Source: Acanthaster planci (lineage: Eukaryota; Echinodermata; Asteroidea; Valvatida; Acanthasteridae). From it: a stretch of 31,203 nucleotides of DNA. Where the stretch lies: positions 2,411,818-2,443,020 of the forward strand of contig NW_019091402.1 of NCBI RefSeq assembly GCF_001949145.1. The letters are read 5' to 3'. A program made the translations under genes and the position numbers. Positions 1-10,640 of the stretch are shown here, in pieces. Below the pieces are notes generated by a model. It was not told where the DNA came from, did not search any database, and worked only from the letters and a program-made list of their open reading frames with translations. Within the stretch, counting starts at the first letter, position 1, and each line of letters begins with the position of its first letter.

Positions 1-2364
1 ATAATAAGAAAAATACACGCTACGGTAATTCCAAGGACCAAAAATGTCTGAAAAGTCAAACCAGTTCGGTCTGAATCGTAAAATTCTTGGGTTCACACAT
101 CAAGAAAATGAAAAGTTCAAAAAAACGACCAATATTACTTAAATGTTGTACTCACATGAGTAGTCCACCATCACAAATAGCAGGACCTATCAAAAACAAA
201 TTGAGGAAAGTTTTAAACTTCAAAAACGAAAACATAATAAGTAGGGATTTAATTTCAAAACAGATCGCTTCACTGACAGAAACAGATTAATCTCCGCCCT
301 CCCAGGCAAGCAGTCAGCCCTCCCATCAGCCCAAAACCACAAGCAACAACATTATAGATTGTTCTCGTGATGTGCTCCCCCCCACCTTCGATCATTTTAT
401 ATTTTGTTCATGTCCATTGATCATCACTCTCCAGGCTTGTAACTACATTGTAAGGGACTGTCAGTATTGCTAGTGAATGATAAATTACATTGCATCGATC
501 ACACCACTACACGACATCTCCTCTCCTGATCGGCCTTAAAATCCTTCACCTGTTGGAATATTAAAGGCTGTCAGGACATATCCATTCAAAGTGAAAGTGT
601 GGAATGTTAGTAACTATCTTATTTGCAAATTTGGGTCACAAAAGGTCACTCTTCAACATCTCTTCTTCCATTCATTTTGATATTTCTAATAACAATGATT
701 AAGCCCTACCATGAATCACACCAATATGCATTTCTTGAATAATTGTTTGTAAATGGCAAAATTCCTTTCAAAGGGAGCAAAGATTAGAAAGTGTCCAATG
801 AGAATTTACCATATGGATCAGGAATTATTAATGACCATGCTTTCACAATACCCCGTCTTTCTGCCAATACATTCCCTCTGTATATGAGAGTCAATCAATT
901 TTAGAACAATGCCAGGTCTGCAAAATGCACACTGTGCTTCATTGTCATTGGAATTGATTTTTCCACTTCAATTGATTTACTCAGTTCGCATCATCTTCTG
1001 CGGTTTGAATTATGAAAATTCTTTGAATTTAATTAGGACAGCGTAAAAAATATCACAAATGAGCCAACGGTTAGGTGGCAAAACTAATAGGATTTCCATG
1101 AAGCTGACTTGTTTTGGGTGTTTTTTCCCAGTGTTTTCTTTACTCACTTTCCATGAATGTGCCTTGAAGAATTGGCAGGAAACGAACAGCAAACCATATA
1201 CAACGTACCAGGGCAGGTACCACTGTGTTGCCATTAATGTGGTCTTCATAGGATGCATGCCATCTGACCACTACCAGCAGATGACATCAAATGTCACGTC
1301 ATGAATATGCATGTCTTTCAATATCCATGCATGGCATTCAGTGCGCACCTCGCACTGTTGGGCTCAACCCAAGGAGAGCATTCTCAATTATCCTGGGATT
1401 AATCAGCTCAATAAAAACTACCATCTTCCACTAATGACTAACAGACAATCTAAACAATTTTTTTTGATCTAGAACTTAGGCCCAACAGTAATAAAAATTC
1501 AAACCAAAGAGTAAAACAAAAAAACTGTTGAAAAAAAGTAAAGCATGAACGGTAGTAGGACTAAAATACAATCACACATTACGGGAAAAATACAGCATTA
1601 AAGCAAATTCTACTTTACAGTTATGAATTCAATCAGATTTACCGTTTTCCTAAAATTTCGTACTGGACAGCAAAAAGTTTACATCCATTGCTTTTTTTCC
1701 CCAAACATGTTTTTCACTCGCAGGAAATCAATTTACCCAAGTGGGTTAAAAACACCTAGACTTTCTAGGTATGGATGTTTCCAGACATACCACAGAAGTC
1801 ATTGGGTAGTTATGATCCACAGGGGAGTCCACGCTGTCCTTCTCCCGGCTGTGCGATGTGATGGTGACTGTGAAGAGTTTCCTCATTTGTGTTCATATGT
1901 AGGTAATTCCAGGAATTAGGGATCCATTTTTTTGTGTCCCTGTTACATCTGACACATGATTTTGTAAGTTCAGAACACATTTTCTAATTTCCAAGAGTGA
2001 TGAGTTAATGCAAATCACCTGCCAAACAAATAGTAACAGTTTCAAAACAATTCCGGTGATATTTTCATGTCAAATAATAAAAGGCAGATGTAACAGGGTC
2101 ACGAAAATGTCACACTTTTGGACCCAGAAATTACCTATGCGTCTACAATAACTATACTTATATTGCCAATGGGCAAACTTAGAATTTCTCAGCAATTCTG
2201 GGTTTTTCTTATAGCAATACACAATTTTTTACAACTCTAGGGTAAAGATTTCCATATATGGACAATATTAATTTTCTCTTCAAAAATAATAACTGCTGTC
2301 AGCGGAAAGTGATAACATGTCCTTTAAGTGAAATTTACATGAAGCTTAATTCCAAAGCATTTCC
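1..2364. other. AT-rich non-coding stretch
   Basis: I see no supported gene here. All open frames are under 100 codons, start or stop without splice signals, and show no recognisable domain. The stretch is AT-rich with scattered A and T runs. It could be intergenic DNA or a large intron of a gene whose exons lie outside the window. Confidence 0.6.
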
Positions 2365-2595
2365 TTAGAACAAAATTCGAATGTTTTTAGACAATTTCAA
2401 AGGTTTGCGCACAGGGGTATCAAGTGTTGTCCAAAACTCCTTTCCTTCTTGGTAAACCTGTAGCATGGGTAGCTCATACCGTCTGGCCCGGTTAATCCTG
2501 AGGAACACCACCCCTCGATTGGGTGTCCCACGGCCGTACCAGTTCAAGTAAAGTAGGCCTACCCCTCGTTGACTGATATTTTGGTCTCCACTCCC
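2365..2595 (-). CDS. Unrecognised open frame, possible exon
   Basis: A 76-codon frame is open from an upstream TGA to a TAA at its low-coordinate end. It is more GC-rich than its flanks. The translation has balanced composition with charged and aromatic residues, for example the stretch RYELPMLQVYQEGKEFW followed by TTLDTPVRKPLKL, and reads more like protein than chance. I recognise no family. There is no well-placed ATG, so if real it would be a terminal exon entered by splicing, but no strong acceptor is obvious. The opposite strand also has a short frame with MGSSYRLARLILRN. It could equally be chance or an old transposon fragment. Confidence 0.2.
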   Translation of the reverse strand, partial: GSGDQNISQRGVGLLYLNWYGRGTPNRGVVFLRINRARRYELPMLQVYQEGKEFWTTLDTPVRKPLKLSKNIRILF

Positions 2596-2994
2596 TCATT
2601 GTAGAGCCATTAATTTGCCATGAATAAACATGACAAAGTTAGGACGTAACAGGGTAGTAGATTGGGGCGGGGGGAATCGGGGTAGGCCTTCGACTGCGGA
2701 CCTACGATGGAAGTACCTTTAGCTCGCGAAATACGAGATTTGGCATTTAAATCTGCGCTGGATGAATTTCTAGCTAGATGCACATAGGACGCATATCCCA
2801 CTAGCACTAACGGCGCTGAAGTCAGAACTTACCATAACCATGAAGGAACAAAACTTCCATTTCGTATCATTTGTGGACAAAACGTTTCTCACCCTTAAAG
2901 ATATTGGAACTTCTGTTAGCAGGATTTAAAGCCATGTTTAAGCCAAGCCAGCTGCATAATGTTACGAGTACGTTTTACAACTTCAAGCATTTTA

Positions 2995-3240
2995 CCTTGG
3001 CCGTTTTCCAATACTCAACTTCGTCTCCGTCGGAGGCTTCGTTCCCAAAATCAATCCCCGATTGTGGGCCTCAAGCGTTTAAATTACATTGGATTACTGT
3101 AATTTTTGGCTTTTTTGCATCTTATTTGATGTTCTGTGGCACTATTAGACGGATTACTACGCTTACAGCTTCAGTCAGCTGGTAAGAAAAGAGTTGAACC
3201 TGAGACGCCGCCGAAGTTGAGTATTGGAAAACGGCCCTTG
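2995..3240. mobile_element. MITE with 25-bp perfect terminal inverted repeats
   Basis: The 25 bases at 2999-3023, starting GGCCGTTTTCC, are perfectly repeated in inverted orientation at 3212-3236. The five bases CCTTG directly flank both ends (2995-2999 and 3236-3240), which fits a 5-bp target-site duplication and an element of 236 bp at 3000-3235. It has no transposase-sized frame, so it is a non-autonomous DNA transposon mobilised in trans. The superfamily is uncertain: the flank could also be read as a 3-bp CTT duplication with the repeat starting one base earlier. Confidence 0.82.
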
Positions 3241-4536
3241 TATAAAGCACGCAGACGACAACTAAACTCATATCCTCCAATTAGCGTTTGAGCTCGTTTT
3301 AGTTATAATGGCTACGGAGGCGTATTTAGGACATAACTGACAAAAATTGGATGAACTCTACTCCCGGGCGGAAAACTATTTTTGTTCAGGCGAATTACAA
3401 CTATTTCACACAGGGAAATTGTACTTAAAATTTTCACAATTAATTTTGACATTAATCCAGCTGGGCGAAATACTATTCCGCCCCAGCGAATTGCTGGGCC
3501 TTTTTGTCATGTCTGCTTACGTACATCACAAGACAAGCAAGGCTTGAAGAGCGGAAACGACACAGAAACACTAAAAGGCAAAACAGAGACGTATGAATTA
3601 ACTACTGATTGCCATAATTGGCAAAAGGCTCGAAATTCTACAGATATCATGGCCCAAGCGTACAGGCTTCGCAATAAATTTACGGAAAAAGTGGTGAAAT
3701 TTAGCAGTAGTAACAAGCGGAGACTGAACTCTATAGAACAATACAGCAAACTGGAAGCTCGCGACTCGCGACCTTCAATTGTTTCCACCCAATTTAAAAC
3801 CCGGAATCACCTTTAGCTCATAATTAAGTCCCGTTGATATATAATACAAAATATTTTTGCCCTTAAAAGCGAGGCTCATCTTCCATCAATTTCGGTAGTA
3901 GAGATGCCATAATGTGCCATATTTACGCCAAGGATGAGTCGACTTGATTGGAGGACACTATGCCTTTAATCACAGTAAATGATGCCCAATGATACCTTCC
4001 AATTCAAATACGACACGTCCAACCGGGCAACACCTCTCTGCCAAGGCCTATAAAATTCAGAAGGGCCATGCCCGTAGTATCGGAAGAAATGCGCGTGAAA
4101 GTTATTTTTCCCACTCAGGTTACTTTATCCTTCAATAAATGAGCTTGAAGATGGCTCGAGATTGACTCATGACTTGCGATTATATTTTAACGATGCGATA
4201 TACCAACCGATGACTGGGTTGCTTTTCCAAGGTTGTGTATTTAGGTAGATTTTATTTGTAAAGTTTCATTCTGCCAACACGGCAAGGCCTTGTTTAAAGT
4301 GATAGTTGAAACTAGAGACGGGTCGTCTGTGTGTTCTCAAAGATACGATCCGTCTTTTGCAGCTGGCTACAGAGAAACTCCGAATTACTGTTGAAAAGTT
4401 TATCCTATTTAAAGATATAGTAGAGTGGAAATATAATCTGTGTGAAATTATTTTTTCTTTTGTGCTGTCATTTTGAAGAAAACAATTAAGAAGATCCTAT
4501 CCAAAGTAAGATACATTATATTTTGGAAATTGGTTT
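3241..4536. other. Non-coding stretch with one chance-length open frame
   Basis: The longest frame is plus-strand 3382-3816 (144 codons). It is Lys, Thr and Ser rich, has no recognised domain, and has no splice or Kozak support. A short hairpin CCCAGC-GAATT-GCTGGG occurs near 3482-3498. I see no supported gene. Confidence 0.5.
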
Positions 4537-4720
4537 TTGACACGGCGCACGCGCACGGTAGCTATCGGGTCAGTGACTTTGTCCTGCACAGGCGAGCGCC
4601 ACTCATTGCAAGCTTCCATTGGGTGAGCACTCGAGTTGCGCGTTACCTTCCGGTACCACGGTTCCATGTGTGTAGCTAGCTCTGTGTGCAGTGGGCGTGG
4701 TTTGAACTGAAATGACGTCA
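4537..4720. promoter_or_regulatory. GC-rich promoter-like patch with CRE and CCAAT motifs
   Basis: This patch is GC- and CpG-richer than the surrounding AT-rich DNA. It contains a perfect palindromic CRE, TGACGTCA, at 4713-4720, a GTGGGCGTGG GC/CACCC-type box at 4691-4700, and ATTGG (inverted CCAAT) at 4618-4622. This mix is typical of animal promoters or enhancers, where CREB/ATF, Sp/KLF and NF-Y factors bind. No adjacent first exon is evident on either strand, so regulatory function is inferred from motifs only. Confidence 0.25.
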
Positions 4721-7700
4721 AACTTACGAACCGGATTACGAACCGTTTTCGTCTCGTAGCTGTCCGTACCAGTTTCGGGCGAATTATAAAATTTTAATGA
4801 CTTGTTTAATTGTTGACTTGAAATCGAGATCCCGGAATATTGACTTTTCGGAATTTACAACATTCACTGAAGCTAAATCTTCAATGGGTTAGTTGTGAAG
4901 CAACTTTAGATGTTGCACGCTTTTGATGTTTTACTTTACTTTAAATGACAAATGATGTGCCCTACGTTTTAAGGCGCAGATCCCCATTCAGCTGTCCATT
5001 AAGTAGGCCTAGGTCTACGCAACTGACAAAATTATAATTGAAAAGTATATTGGATTTACCTTATGGGACTAAGCTCCTTGTGAAATGATTATTTCGGGCG
5101 AGCTGTCATTTTGAAAAAAGCAATAAAAGAAGGCTTTTTTCAAGAATATCTTAAAATAAAATTTTCATTTATATTCTCCAAGCGTTGGCAATGATGCATG
5201 AGGGCGCTGGACTGGTGTAATTTGTCGATTGAGGGTATAACATCGCCAGACCGATTAAGCAAGAAAAATATTACAGAAAAGTATTTCATTGCTCAACATC
5301 AAATTTTTAGTGTTTAATTTTTAGTGTTTAACTTAGGACCCAATCGAAGCTACAGGCTTCCAGGCTTAAGGCTGGTTCATACTTTAAATGATAGTGAACA
5401 CGAATCCCAAACTGTATTTTCCGATAGGGGTATTCCCAGACAATTTTAGAAAAAAAAGTGCATTTGAATTTGTAACACATAAATTTAATACACCACTCTC
5501 ATTTTGCCTACAAATTGTATGGGCGGCCAAAGTTTGGATATCACCTTTTGGTTGGTTTTCGATTTTACCCCTAATTCGTTCAAAATAGACATTTAATTCA
5601 TTGATCTTAAATAAGGTTGTATTTTTCTTTTAGTATTTAGTAATACGTAATTTATTATTTGTTGTTTTGATAGCTGTGTGAGGATTGTTGACACTTTGGG
5701 AATTGTTCTTTTACTTTTGCAGCGACGGCCAAACTATAGTTTTATCAGCCACTTGTAGGAAAAACAGAAAAAACAGACTTTATTTGGGGCTGGTTTTTAG
5801 ATTGACGTTCAGACTGGTTTCATTTTAGCAATAACTAACATTCGTTTTCAGTTTAGGGCATACATCATTTAAATATGTGGATATGCATTTCGTTTTATTA
5901 AGTTGCAAGGATTGAAAAGTTGACACAATATAGGCTTTCTGTTTGACGTATACGTTGCCTATTATTGAGTATGTGCAATCCAATTCAATTTTTTTATTTT
6001 ACACAGGCTGAATTTAACACTCTTTTTTATTTTCAATTATTGTTCGCATATTCTGCATTTAATTTAAATAAAGTCTACACCCCCAAAAATCACGATAGGA
6101 CTTTGATTTTTTTTTTACTAATTAAACAAAGTATAGGCCTATTTGATCATTTGCCTCTGCGCCATGAAGGCAAATGAAATATTGAAATGATGATGACCTA
6201 AACAAAAGAAAAAAATAGTAGTCTGTCTCTTCCTCTTCAAGCTACTTGACTACGGGAGTAAATGCGGAGCAGAGAAGCTTGATAGGGGCTTTATTGCGAT
6301 CACCTTTTCCCGGCCAAGTTCGGAAAATGCGAAAATGATAATACAAATCCCCAAATAAAAGAAGACTAGTGTGCTTGTTATCATATATCTATGGCCATTA
6401 CACTAAGGCCTATGTGACAGTTTGGAGGCAAATGAAATGGTATAATAGAAATCCGACCAAAATTTCAATTAAGATAACCATGTCGAGGGACCTGGGAACT
6501 TTTTTTTTGGTTCTTTAATGTCGTCCTATGTGTTTTTAAGTTCTCTTGTATTTTATCATTTTTATCCAAAGATCACTTTGTCGAGGCATCTGAGCATGGT
6601 TGTACCAGGCTGTGCATTTTGCAGGTGGCCCTCTCCAGTGGCTGAAAAGTTCAATCATTATAAGTATTCGAACATTTAATAATTCGTTAAACATTTCTGA
6701 GAATGAGACTTCTTATAGGTACATGGCGCGAAACTGCCTGAACATTTAGTGGAATAGATAGATTACAATTTGAAAGGAATGTAGGTTAGCAGAGCTGCAT
6801 TTGATTTTTCGCTAAAATGAATGTAACCCATACCAAATTAATCAGTGCACTCGCGAGAAATCGTACGCTTTATTTTTATGACTGAATGCACCCTCTTTGA
6901 AATCAAATTAGTATTTGTTTAATAACTTGAACGATCTTTATCTCGCTCAAAAATGTATTATTAATTTATCGTCCGAAATTGGCCGGGAAAACCTGTATTT
7001 GGTGTGTTTCAAAGACTACACCACTATGTTTTAAATATTCATTCCTTCAATCAAACATCCCTCACAATGTTATTTTTATGAATATGTAAATGACTTCTAA
7101 TGTTTGCCATCGCTGGCATGCTGGTACGTTAAATTACACTGCGCGGGAAATTGGCTGGACCTTTGGCGAAACAGATTGATTATTAAAAGGTACTTTGCTC
7201 GGATATGTCAACATAATTATAAAATTAATTGAACATGAAGGAAATCGTGCGTGACTCTCTGAATGCACTTTTATGGAAATAAGAGTAACTATTCGTTAAA
7301 TAGAAACATGGATTTTGGATATTAATTCCATTTCTAACGAAAACGAATGCTTTTCTTACTACTCCATTTGCATATTTTCCACAAGTTCCAAGGATAACCT
7401 ATTTTCAGTTGAGCCGGGACTTCGTAAAAGTTTGAAAATCACATTTCCCTGCAAGTGTTCCTCTATGTCAAAATCGCTTCGCTTCCGCCTGAAGCAAAGT
7501 TAATTAATTAGTTATTTAACAGCGTGCAGCGCGAGGGCAGTTCAGGGAGTTCAAACCCTCCTCGTGGATTTTCCAAAAGCAGAATATTACGACAAGACAC
7601 TGACAGACACACGGGCCTGTTAACGTCCCCTCTGGGGGGTGTGGGTATATCCTTTCCCTCCTTTTTTGGGGGGAGGTTATTGAATCATCTCCCCCCACCT

Positions 7701-7880
7701 TTTTGTGGTGAGCAAAAACATTAAACTGGATGGTGAAGAATTTTTCAGACTTCCAACGAATAAGATGCATTCAGTATCACTCAAACAGGAGGACAATTCT
7801 GCCATAAATATGTCATTCTGAATAAATATTACAGATGAACATTAATATCATGAACATCGACCTCAATATAGGGTCATATT
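4721..7880. other. AT-rich non-coding stretch
   Basis: I find no supported coding exon. Minor features are a perfect 14-bp tandem duplication (TTTTTAGTGTTTAA at 5304-5317 and 5318-5331) and GGGGGGAGG paired with CCTCCCC-type complements near 7670-7700, which could form a short hairpin. The remainder is long A/T runs with dense stops in all frames. Confidence 0.55.
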
Positions 7881-7935
7881 GTGTCACCCCCCCCCAATTT
7901 TCATGTCATCCCCCGCCCCCCTCCCCCAATTCCCA
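7881..7935. repeat. C-rich low-complexity tract
   Basis: Several cytosine runs (CCCCCCCCC, CCCCCGCCCCCC, CTCCCCC) are crowded into about 50 bases. It is a low-complexity tract on the plus strand and G-rich on the minus strand. No gene is associated with it. Confidence 0.6.
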
Positions 7936-8009
7936 GCACAGATTTATTTTTGATTAATACCCCCTTAATCCAACCGGACCCCATTTCCGGGTATATGTAC
8001 GGTACTTAC

Positions 8010-8079
8010 CAGTGTTGTAAGATGCGTCATTGTCCCTTCGTAGATCGTTTGCCGATGAGCAACGAACTGTGTCGGACAT
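8010..8079 (-). CDS. Candidate first coding exon, unknown protein
   Basis: On the minus strand an ATG at 8079, preceded by an in-frame TGA, opens 23 codons (beginning MSDTVRCSSANDLRRD) and ends at a strong donor, CACTG|GTAAGTACC, in phase 1. A TATA-like TTTATAA lies about 170 bases upstream (plus 8251-8257), and the whole 8010-8640 patch is GC-richer than its surroundings, as promoters and first exons often are. No downstream exon was identified. Competing readings exist: another minus frame through the same donor and a plus-strand frame (8109-8243, MEMLSLIDCWTG...). I do not recognise the product. Confidence 0.3.
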
Positions 8080-8250
8080 GAATCAAAATATTGTGATCTG
8101 CTGGTTCTTTCTACATTTCGGATGGAAATGCTGTCTTTGATAGACTGCTGGACCGGGGTCGGGGAACCCAAAACGTCTTTGAGAAGTGATGAATATCAGC
8201 CGGGTATGTACGGCAGTCGAAATTACCAAGCCGCCAGAACTTGTCAGAGC

Positions 8251-8257
8251 TTATAAA
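8251..8257 (-). promoter_or_regulatory. TATA-like motif upstream of candidate exon
   Basis: The minus strand reads TTTATAA here, within GACTTTATAAGCTC. It is about 170 bases upstream of the ATG at 8079, a plausible distance for a TATA promoter with a 5' UTR of about 140 bases. It is supported only by motif and position. Confidence 0.22.
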
Positions 8258-8639
8258 GTCGCCTTTTTGTTTACCAGTGGACGACGGTTTCCGTGGAAGC
8301 TGTCAAAAATGCAGCAGGTGAAAAGGGCGCCTATGAGAGATTTCCCTGACTATCGCCTAACCTTGTCACAGCTGGCCGACAGTGCTCTCACACATCCACC
8401 CTCCGCACCGGTCAAGCCGAATGTCAATTTTGAATGAGACCGATTAAAACTTGGAGAACGGGCGTGCCTCCTTGCATCGGGCCTCAACGTACTCTGAGCC
8501 GATTATTAAAAAGGCCAGTCGATGCGAGCGTTGGGGCTGGGGCGGGTGTATACGCATGACGTAGCTCACAGCGTATTAAACGCGTCTGTACCTTTGATAC
8601 AGCGAGCAGGCCGGCAATCGATGGCTTGCTTGGATGCAT

Positions 8640-10429
8640 ATAACATAATTACGGTAATGCACTTCAGAACAATACATACAGGCCTGTTTTGCTCAATAGT
8701 CTAGTGACTAGTCTAGTAAAATTTAACATGATTATCGAATGTAATAAATTCCATTAAAACTTTCAGCAACTTAGCATAAGTATTGGGAAGCATTTTTATA
8801 CGATTTCTTGTTTATAATATTATTTATAACTGAACCCATCCACATTTTATTACTAAAAAACGATACAACCCTTATTATCAATGATCATGAATTACAGAAA
8901 GATGGACTTTTACTTTGGCTTAACATCTTGAATGATAACAAAGAGGACGGTGCAGTGTGGTGATTTGATAAGCAACATATATAACTTTATATGGGTGCAT
9001 GCTAGTGGTGCGGTGCACGCATAGCGATCCCAACGTTCTCGGGAGGAGGAACAGATTTCTTGGTCGGCAGGGGGCAAAACATTAAGGAGACTTCGTTGCT
9101 TAACATTCTTTCTGATGGATATGGCTAAACATGGGGATTTTAAATCCTCTGAGGAGGAAAGGGAATGAAAGTGCCCCATCTCGTTGTTTTTTGTAATTCA
9201 AAAACGAAAAAATAATTAAGCATTGAAGGGAGACATGCCCCGTATTCCCCCTCCCCCGAGTTGCCAATGAATCCGAGTACTGATACTGACTCGAACTTCG
9301 CAAAAATCGAGCACGCTACCTAACGAAGGCTTGTCAATTATTTCTTAGCACTCATGAAAGAATAGATTCATGGATTCTTAAACGACCCGGGCAACCGCAC
9401 TGCTTATGTTCAAGTAGCATCGCACACCATTCCTGGAAGCCAAAACTATTACTGAAAATGACGGTGTTATTCAGGATATTGTCTGAAGCAAATGACAAGA
9501 ACTTTATCAGCAAACATTGTGGTAAATAAATATACATCTGTTTTTGCAAAGCAAATTGTTTATCGCGTCCAGCCAATCTATCGGCCTAGCTCACTGCGAC
9601 AGCCATAGGATGAAGTGACGCATCTGAAAGTCATGACGGGCTCGGCAAAACGTCTTAAACTCAGACGTTAACTTTGTGGGAGATCTAAATTTCTCACAAC
9701 TAATATATCTATATACGCTAAACTGCAGGTTTTTTCTCATCTTGTACGTTTGCACATGGGCTGTTTCCACATTTGCGAAGACGTTAATTTCCTTTCGATG
9801 TTCGAAGAAAGGAAATTTGAAATTTGTGTAAATATCCTGCATAATATTCCTTCGCCTTGATAAGCATATAGCATACAAATGAACACAAGGAACAATAATG
9901 AGTTTGTCTGATTAAAAAAATGGCGGTTTATCAGTAGAAGTTGCTGGCTCTGTCATTGTGCATGTCTGCTCGGAGGAAATAATTATACTTGATTAAAGCT
10001 GCATATTAGGCAACACGTTGGCCTGTTTTCTCTTTGAAAATTATAAACAATAGTTGCCATACAATTTGTGCAACATCTGGTCAATATTGAATAAAAATGT
10101 GACCAGATTGTGGCAATAAATCGCTTCAAATTATAGACAGCTGGTACAACTGACCAACGTTTTGAAAGAAGCTAATTTCATTTATGATAGTGAAATTAAT
10201 CTTTTTTCATCGAACAGGGCGGCAGTAAGTTCATAGGGCTAGTTGTGTATGACAAAATCATTGTATACTCGTTTTAATGTAGACACTTTACCCACCCCTC
10301 TCAATCTTCTCTTAATTCCATTTTCAGGAAGATGCCTTGTCCTTTCCCCATTTTTTTAGGTTTAAAGTGCTCATTTGATTAACTTTGAAGACAAATATCA
10401 TGAAAGACAAAATTCACAACACCACTGTA
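8640..10429. other. Non-coding stretch
   Basis: No supported gene. Open frames are at most 95 codons and overlap on both strands. An AAAATGGCGGT word resembling a YY1 site occurs near 9918, but the ATG it contains opens only five codons before a stop. Confidence 0.5.
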
Positions 10430-10640
10430 TGCGCAGGTGCTCCTCAATTTTCACGCGCCGACATTTGTAAATGCCGACCTACTCCACCCACTTACGATCT
10501 CGTTTAATAGCTGACGCCGGCCTACTGCACGCGTCAGCACCTGGCCGCGAGAGTGCACGAGTTGAGCCAAACCACGGCGAGATTCTCGGGCGACAGTGGG
10601 CAACGTAACTTACAACATGTGAGATTATCCACATGAAGCG
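10430..10640 (-). other. GC-rich patch with hairpin and possible exon
   Basis: This is a CpG-rich island in AT-rich DNA. It has a perfect 8-bp stem, GCTGACGC at 10510-10517 with GCGTCAGC at 10531-10538, and flanking CAGGTGCT and AGCACCTG in inverted orientation. On the minus strand a frame reads through about 38 codons rich in Arg, Leu and Val (for example RGLAQLVHSRGQVLTRAVG) and meets a strong donor, GAGATC|GTAAGTGGG, in phase 0. GC richness alone lowers stop frequency, so this may be a MITE or CpG patch and not an exon. Confidence 0.2.

Noticed and set aside
2871-3185. 104-codon plus-strand frame
   Set aside because: It runs into the MITE at 3000-3235 and has no coding signature.
7524-7570. 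tRNA T-arm-like GAGTTCAAACCCTC
   Set aside because: No matching D-arm, anticodon arm or acceptor stem could be found around it.
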